A stretch of 9,157 bases of DNA from Treponema sp. UBA4319 (GTDB lineage Bacteria; Spirochaetota; Spirochaetia; Treponematales; Treponemataceae): positions 1-9,157 of the forward strand of contig DGUD01000045.1 in assembly GCA_002393865.1 (NCBI GenBank). The letters are read 5' to 3'. Each line of letters starts with the position of its first letter. The first letter of the stretch is position 1. A program made the position numbers and the translations under genes. The notes under the pieces were generated by a model. The model saw nothing but the letters and a program-made list of their open reading frames with translations. It ran no database searches and was not told where the DNA came from. This document shows, piece by piece, positions 6,249 through 9,157 of this stretch.

Positions 6249-8195
6249 ATGCAAGAACAGCACCAGAACGCAGTACGGACACTTCCCCCTGAGGTCGCAC
6301 GGAAAATCGCGGCAGGAGAAGTCATAGACCGTCCATGCGCCATCGTCCGCGAGCTGATGGACAATGCCGTGGACAGCGGCGCGAGCAGCATCAGGGTCGA
6401 GATAACGGGCGGCGGCATAGAAAAAATCCGCGTGGCGGATAACGGCTGCGGCATGACGAAGGAAGACCTCGCAAACTGCGCGCGCCCCCACGCGACGAGC
6501 AAAATCGCGACGGAGAAGGATCTGCTCGCCCTGCGCACGCTCGGCTTCCGGGGGGAGGCGCTCGCGTCCATGGCAGCAGTAAGCAGGCTCAGCATCACGA
6601 GCGGCGGCTGGAATATGCGCGCCTCCGTCAGCGAAAATCATGTGCTGGAGGCAGTGACGCCTGTGGCGGGCACCATCGTGCAGACAGCAGGGCTCTTCGA
6701 GGATTTCCCTGCCCGCCGGGTATTCCTCAAGCGCCCCGCCAGCGAGGGGATGCTCTGCCGCAGCATGTTCGCGGAAAAAGCCCTTCCCCGCCCCGACATC
6801 GCATACATCTTCTCAGCCGACGGGGAGGAAAAGCTGAGCCTGCCTGCGGGACAAACGCTCACGGAGCGCTGCACCGAGGCGCTCGGTTTCCCTGAAAGCC
6901 CGGAGCTCTTCTATGAGATTCAGGGAAAGTCAGGCGCCGCTGCGGACGGATGGAGCTTCACGCTCGTCATCGGGGAGCCCTCCGTCTGCCGCAACAGCCG
7001 CAAGGACATCTATATCTACGTGAACGGCAGGCGCATCACGGAGTATTCCCTGGTGCAGGCAATCGAATACGGCTGCCAGGGATACTTCCCGAACGGGCTG
7101 CACCCGGCAGCCTGCCTCTTCGTCACCATGAGCCCGGAGCTGGTGGACTTCAACATACACCCCGCAAAGCGGGAGGCGCGATTCAAGGACATCGCCCCGC
7201 TCCACCACGGGCTGAGCGGCACCGTCAGGAATTTCTTCCGCCAGCACACCGTTCGCACCATGATGCGGGCAGAGGACAGCGCGGATGCCCCGCAGACGCC
7301 GGGCTTTGATTTTGCGGCGGGCGAGCGGATTGTGAGCGCGGCATCAGATGCCGGAACAGAAGGCCATCGCGACAGCGGGAGCGGGGCCAGCCTCGTGGGA
7401 CGCTACCTTGCCCCCAGAAGCGTCTCCTATGCCTCCGTCCAGCGAGGCACGGTGGCGGCAGACTCCCGCAGCGCCTTCTTTGGCAAAAGCGCGGCGCACA
7501 ATGACACCCCGGCCTCATCATACGCGGAGGCCGTCATGAAAGATTTCTCGCAGGGAATGCAGGCTGTGCTAGGGGGAACAGCGGCTCAAGACCCGGCAAC
7601 GGCACAAAAGCAGAAGGAATACACTGCATCCGCCGCCACGCAGCACAGGAACGATTCGTTCCGCTTTGTAGGCTGCGCGCTGGGCACATTCCTCATCGCG
7701 GAAAAAGACGACACGCTCTACATCATAGACCAGCACGCCGCCCATGAGCGCTACCTGTACAACCAGATTATGGCAGGAGCCGGGCAAAAGCAGGCTCTGC
7801 TCGTCCCCTACACCGTACAGACGGAAAGCAGCGCCGACGACAAGTACATAGAGGCGCTCAAGGAAAAACTGGAGGAAGCCGGGTTCACCGGCAGGAACTG
7901 CGGCGGCGGCAGATGGGAATTCACCACCGTCCCCATCCGCTGGAAGGGCACGGAGGCAGACCTCGCGCACGACCTGCTGGACAGGCGCATCAACCCGCAC
8001 GACATGATGAATGCGGCGGCGGCCTCGGCGGCATGCCGCGCGGCGGTTATGGACGGCACCGTCCTGGACAGCGGAACCGCCACATGGATAGCGGAAGAAG
8101 CGCTCAAACTGCCCGACCCGCACTGCCCGCACGGGCGCCCCGTCTACACCACAATCACGCGCAGGCAGCTCTTCGCGCTCGTAAAGCGCACCTGA
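6249..8195 (+). CDS. mutL: DNA mismatch repair protein MutL, endonuclease type
   Basis: MutL is the dimeric ATPase that links MutS mismatch recognition to downstream excision. At 648 residues it is of normal length. The N-terminal GHKL ATPase shows AAGEVIDRP at 21-29, RELMDNAVDSGA at 34-45 (catalytic E35, Mg-binding N39), DNGCGM at 64-69, HATSKI at 81-86 and GFRGEAL at 99-105. A low-complexity linker covers about 345-465. The C-terminal domain has DQHAAHERYLYN at 494-505, the clamp-binding QALLVP at 515-520, ACRAAV at 595-600 and CPHGRP at 626-631, the set seen in nicking MutL proteins from bacteria without MutH. The final Glu of DQHA-x2-E-x4-E is Asn (N505). AGAGGAAGG at 6235-6243 supports the ATG. 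It follows xseB by 15 bp and ends inside a hairpin. Confidence 0.97.
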   Translation: MQEQHQNAVRTLPPEVARKIAAGEVIDRPCAIVRELMDNAVDSGASSIRVEITGGGIEKIRVADNGCGMTKEDLANCARPHATSKIATEKDLLALRTLGFRGEALASMAAVSRLSITSGGWNMRASVSENHVLEAVTPVAGTIVQTAGLFEDFPARRVFLKRPASEGMLCRSMFAEKALPRPDIAYIFSADGEEKLSLPAGQTLTERCTEALGFPESPELFYEIQGKSGAAADGWSFTLVIGEPSVCRNSRKDIYIYVNGRRITEYSLVQAIEYGCQGYFPNGLHPAACLFVTMSPELVDFNIHPAKREARFKDIAPLHHGLSGTVRNFFRQHTVRTMMRAEDSADAPQTPGFDFAAGERIVSAASDAGTEGHRDSGSGASLVGRYLAPRSVSYASVQRGTVAADSRSAFFGKSAAHNDTPASSYAEAVMKDFSQGMQAVLGGTAAQDPATAQKQKEYTASAATQHRNDSFRFVGCALGTFLIAEKDDTLYIIDQHAAHERYLYNQIMAGAGQKQALLVPYTVQTESSADDKYIEALKEKLEEAGFTGRNCGGGRWEFTTVPIRWKGTEADLAHDLLDRRINPHDMMNAAAASAACRAAVMDGTVLDSGTATWIAEEALKLPDPHCPHGRPVYTTITRRQLFALVKRT

Positions 8196-8233
8196 GCCGT
8201 TTTCAGAAGGCAAAGCCTTCTGAAAACGGCTCA
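8193..8233 (+). terminator. Perfect 19-bp hairpin containing the mutL stop codon
   Basis: Arms at 8193-8211 and 8215-8233 pair perfectly around an AAA loop (8212-8214). The first three bases are the mutL TGA. No T-run follows, so it is not a classical intrinsic terminator; it may end or stabilise the mutL transcript and, being symmetric, could act in both directions between convergent genes. Confidence 0.5.
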
Positions 8234-8234
8234 A

Positions 8235-8281
8235 TCAGAATGTTTCAAATCCTTATGAAATAAGGATTTGAAACATTCTGA
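8235..8281. terminator. Second perfect hairpin, 22-bp arms, AT-rich
   Basis: Arms at 8235-8256 and 8260-8281 pair perfectly around a GAA loop (8257-8259). It begins one base after the first hairpin and is about 27% GC in its arms, far below the surrounding DNA. It sits between the convergent mutL and DUF1846 genes, so a bidirectional transcription end is the simplest role; there is no T-run on either side. Confidence 0.45.
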
Positions 8282-8342
8282 CGGTATTCCAGATGCCTCA
8301 ACAGCATTTTCTGGAAGACTTTTGAGACAGACCCATCTGAAT

Positions 8343-8371
8343 AAGCCGCACCGTCACCCGATAAGCGGCTT
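8343..8371 (-). terminator. Weak hairpin spanning the DUF1846 stop codon
   Basis: AAGCCGC at 8343-8349 pairs with GCGGCTT at 8365-8371; the 15-base loop contains the stop codon (8354-8356) of the minus-strand gene. Seven GC-rich base pairs without a T-run; possibly a 3' end structure, possibly chance. Confidence 0.2.
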
Positions 8372-9157
8372 CTGCTTCTTGCTGACCGGCTCGCAGGTAA
8401 CGTCAACCCCCAGCTTCTTGAAAATCTTGCGGTCAACCTCGGAAAGGATGACGCTGGTATGGAGCTGGCATCCCCGGAGCTGGGGCAGCTGCTCCAGCGC
8501 ACGGCGGCAGTTCTGATCCTCCTGGGAGAGCATGGCGAGCGCCACGAGCACCTCGTCCGAATGCAGGCGGGGATTGTTGCCGCTCAGGTATGTCACCTTC
8601 ATCCTCTGGATAGGCTCTATCATCTCCTTGGGAATAAGCTTGAGCTTGTGGTCAAGACCAGCAAGATGCTTCGTCGCGTTCAGGATGAGGGCGGCGCTGG
8701 TGCCCAGCAGATCGGATGCCTCAGACGTGATGATGGTGCCGTCGGCAAGCTCTATGGCGGCGGCGGGCAGCTTGGCGCGGGCAGCGCGCTCCTTTGCGGC
8801 CACTGTCACGCGGCGGTCGTCCGTGGAAATCTGCGCCTGCTTCATCAGCAGCTCGATCTTATCCACCTCGGACTCCGCGGCGGAGCCCTCAACCAAGCGG
8901 TTCAGCGTAACATAGTAGCGGCGGATAATCTCCTGCCGGCTCGCCTCACAGCAGGCGTCGTCGTCATAGATGCAGTAGCCCGCCATGTTCACGCCCATAT
9001 CCGTGGGCGACTTATAGGGGTTGCTTCCGTAGATTCCTTTGAAAATAGCGTCCAGCACCGGGAAAATCTCTATGTCGCGGTTGTAGTTCACCGTAGTCTT
9101 GCCGTATGCCTCCAGGTGCCACGGGTCAATCATGTTCACGTCGTTCAGGTCGGCGGT
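8354..9157 (-). CDS. DUF1846 family protein (UPF0371), C-terminal 267 residues
   Basis: The frame runs from the right window edge to TGA at 8354; the N-terminal part, roughly half, lies outside (family members are about 500 residues). The visible part starts TADLNDVNMIDPWHLEAYGK and continues with a NYNRDIEIFPVL segment, YKSPTDMGVNMAGYCIYDDD, a QEIIRRYY segment, GTIITSEASDLLGTSAALIL, a LKLIPKEMIEPIQRMK segment and a final GVDVTCEP, all characteristic of this conserved family. Structures have been solved for family members, but I know of no established function. The internal GTG near 9139 is not the true start, since the family similarity continues upstream of it to the edge. It is convergent with mutL; the 158 bp between them hold the paired hairpins. 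No sign of disruption in the visible part. Confidence 0.92.
   Translation of the reverse strand, partial: TADLNDVNMIDPWHLEAYGKTTVNYNRDIEIFPVLDAIFKGIYGSNPYKSPTDMGVNMAGYCIYDDDACCEASRQEIIRRYYVTLNRLVEGSAAESEVDKIELLMKQAQISTDDRRVTVAAKERAARAKLPAAAIELADGTIITSEASDLLGTSAALILNATKHLAGLDHKLKLIPKEMIEPIQRMKVTYLSGNNPRLHSDEVLVALAMLSQEDQNCRRALEQLPQLRGCQLHTSVILSEVDRKIFKKLGVDVTCEPVSKKQKPLIG

Noticed and set aside
5835..6641. A 268-codon minus-strand frame opposite xseB and the start of mutL
   Set aside because: It covers two well-supported plus-strand genes with strong ribosome binding sites and has no family similarity.
7569..8234. A 221-codon minus-strand frame opposite the mutL C-terminus
   Set aside because: It begins inside the hairpin, has no recognisable domain and overlaps the highly conserved MutL nuclease domain.

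Overview
The window looks like chromosomal DNA of a GC-rich Treponema or a close spirochete relative. The main reason is the minus-strand gene at 1958-3607: it has the architecture I know as the Treponema 'spiro-SPASM' family, a SPASM-type cysteine tail behind a radical-SAM-like core that has lost its cluster cysteines. The repair genes (xseA, xseB, an endonuclease-type mutL) and the DUF1846 gene are ordinary bacterial housekeeping genes and agree with this. I see no mobile element, CRISPR array, tRNA or rRNA.

Layout. (1) Positions 1-3607, minus strand: a tight three-gene operon. It is transcribed as spiro-SPASM protein, then a GT2-like glycosyltransferase (26-nt overlap), then a sugar cytidylyltransferase (SpsF-like) that runs straight into a PseG/SpsG-like domain (ATGA overlap) and leaves the window on the left. 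Together they suggest sugar activation and transfer onto a surface glycan or protein such as flagellin; that target is inference. (2) Positions 3608-4010: a 403-bp divergent intergenic region with a good plus-strand promoter near 3888-3916. (3) Positions 4011-8195, plus strand: GNAT acetyltransferase, xseA, xseB and mutL. The first two are nearly contiguous. A 159-bp gap before xseB carries an AT-rich promoter whose -10 element lies inside a perfect 15-bp palindrome, so xseB-mutL may have its own regulated transcript. (4) Positions 8193-8281: two perfect inverted repeats (19-bp and 22-bp arms) one base apart, the first containing the mutL stop codon. (5) Positions 8354-9157, minus strand: the C-terminal 267 residues of a DUF1846 protein, convergent with mutL.

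How the genes work together: XseA and XseB are the two subunits of exonuclease VII, which degrades single-stranded DNA. MutL couples mismatch recognition to strand nicking. Exonuclease VII is one of the exonucleases known to act in methyl-directed mismatch repair in E. coli, so the xseB-mutL pairing makes biological sense. The left operon is unrelated to repair and is the best candidate for an undescribed system: an apparently cluster-less radical-SAM/SPASM protein with a nucleotidyltransferase-like head, co-expressed with a glycosyltransferase and a fused cytidylyltransferase/PseG-like enzyme.
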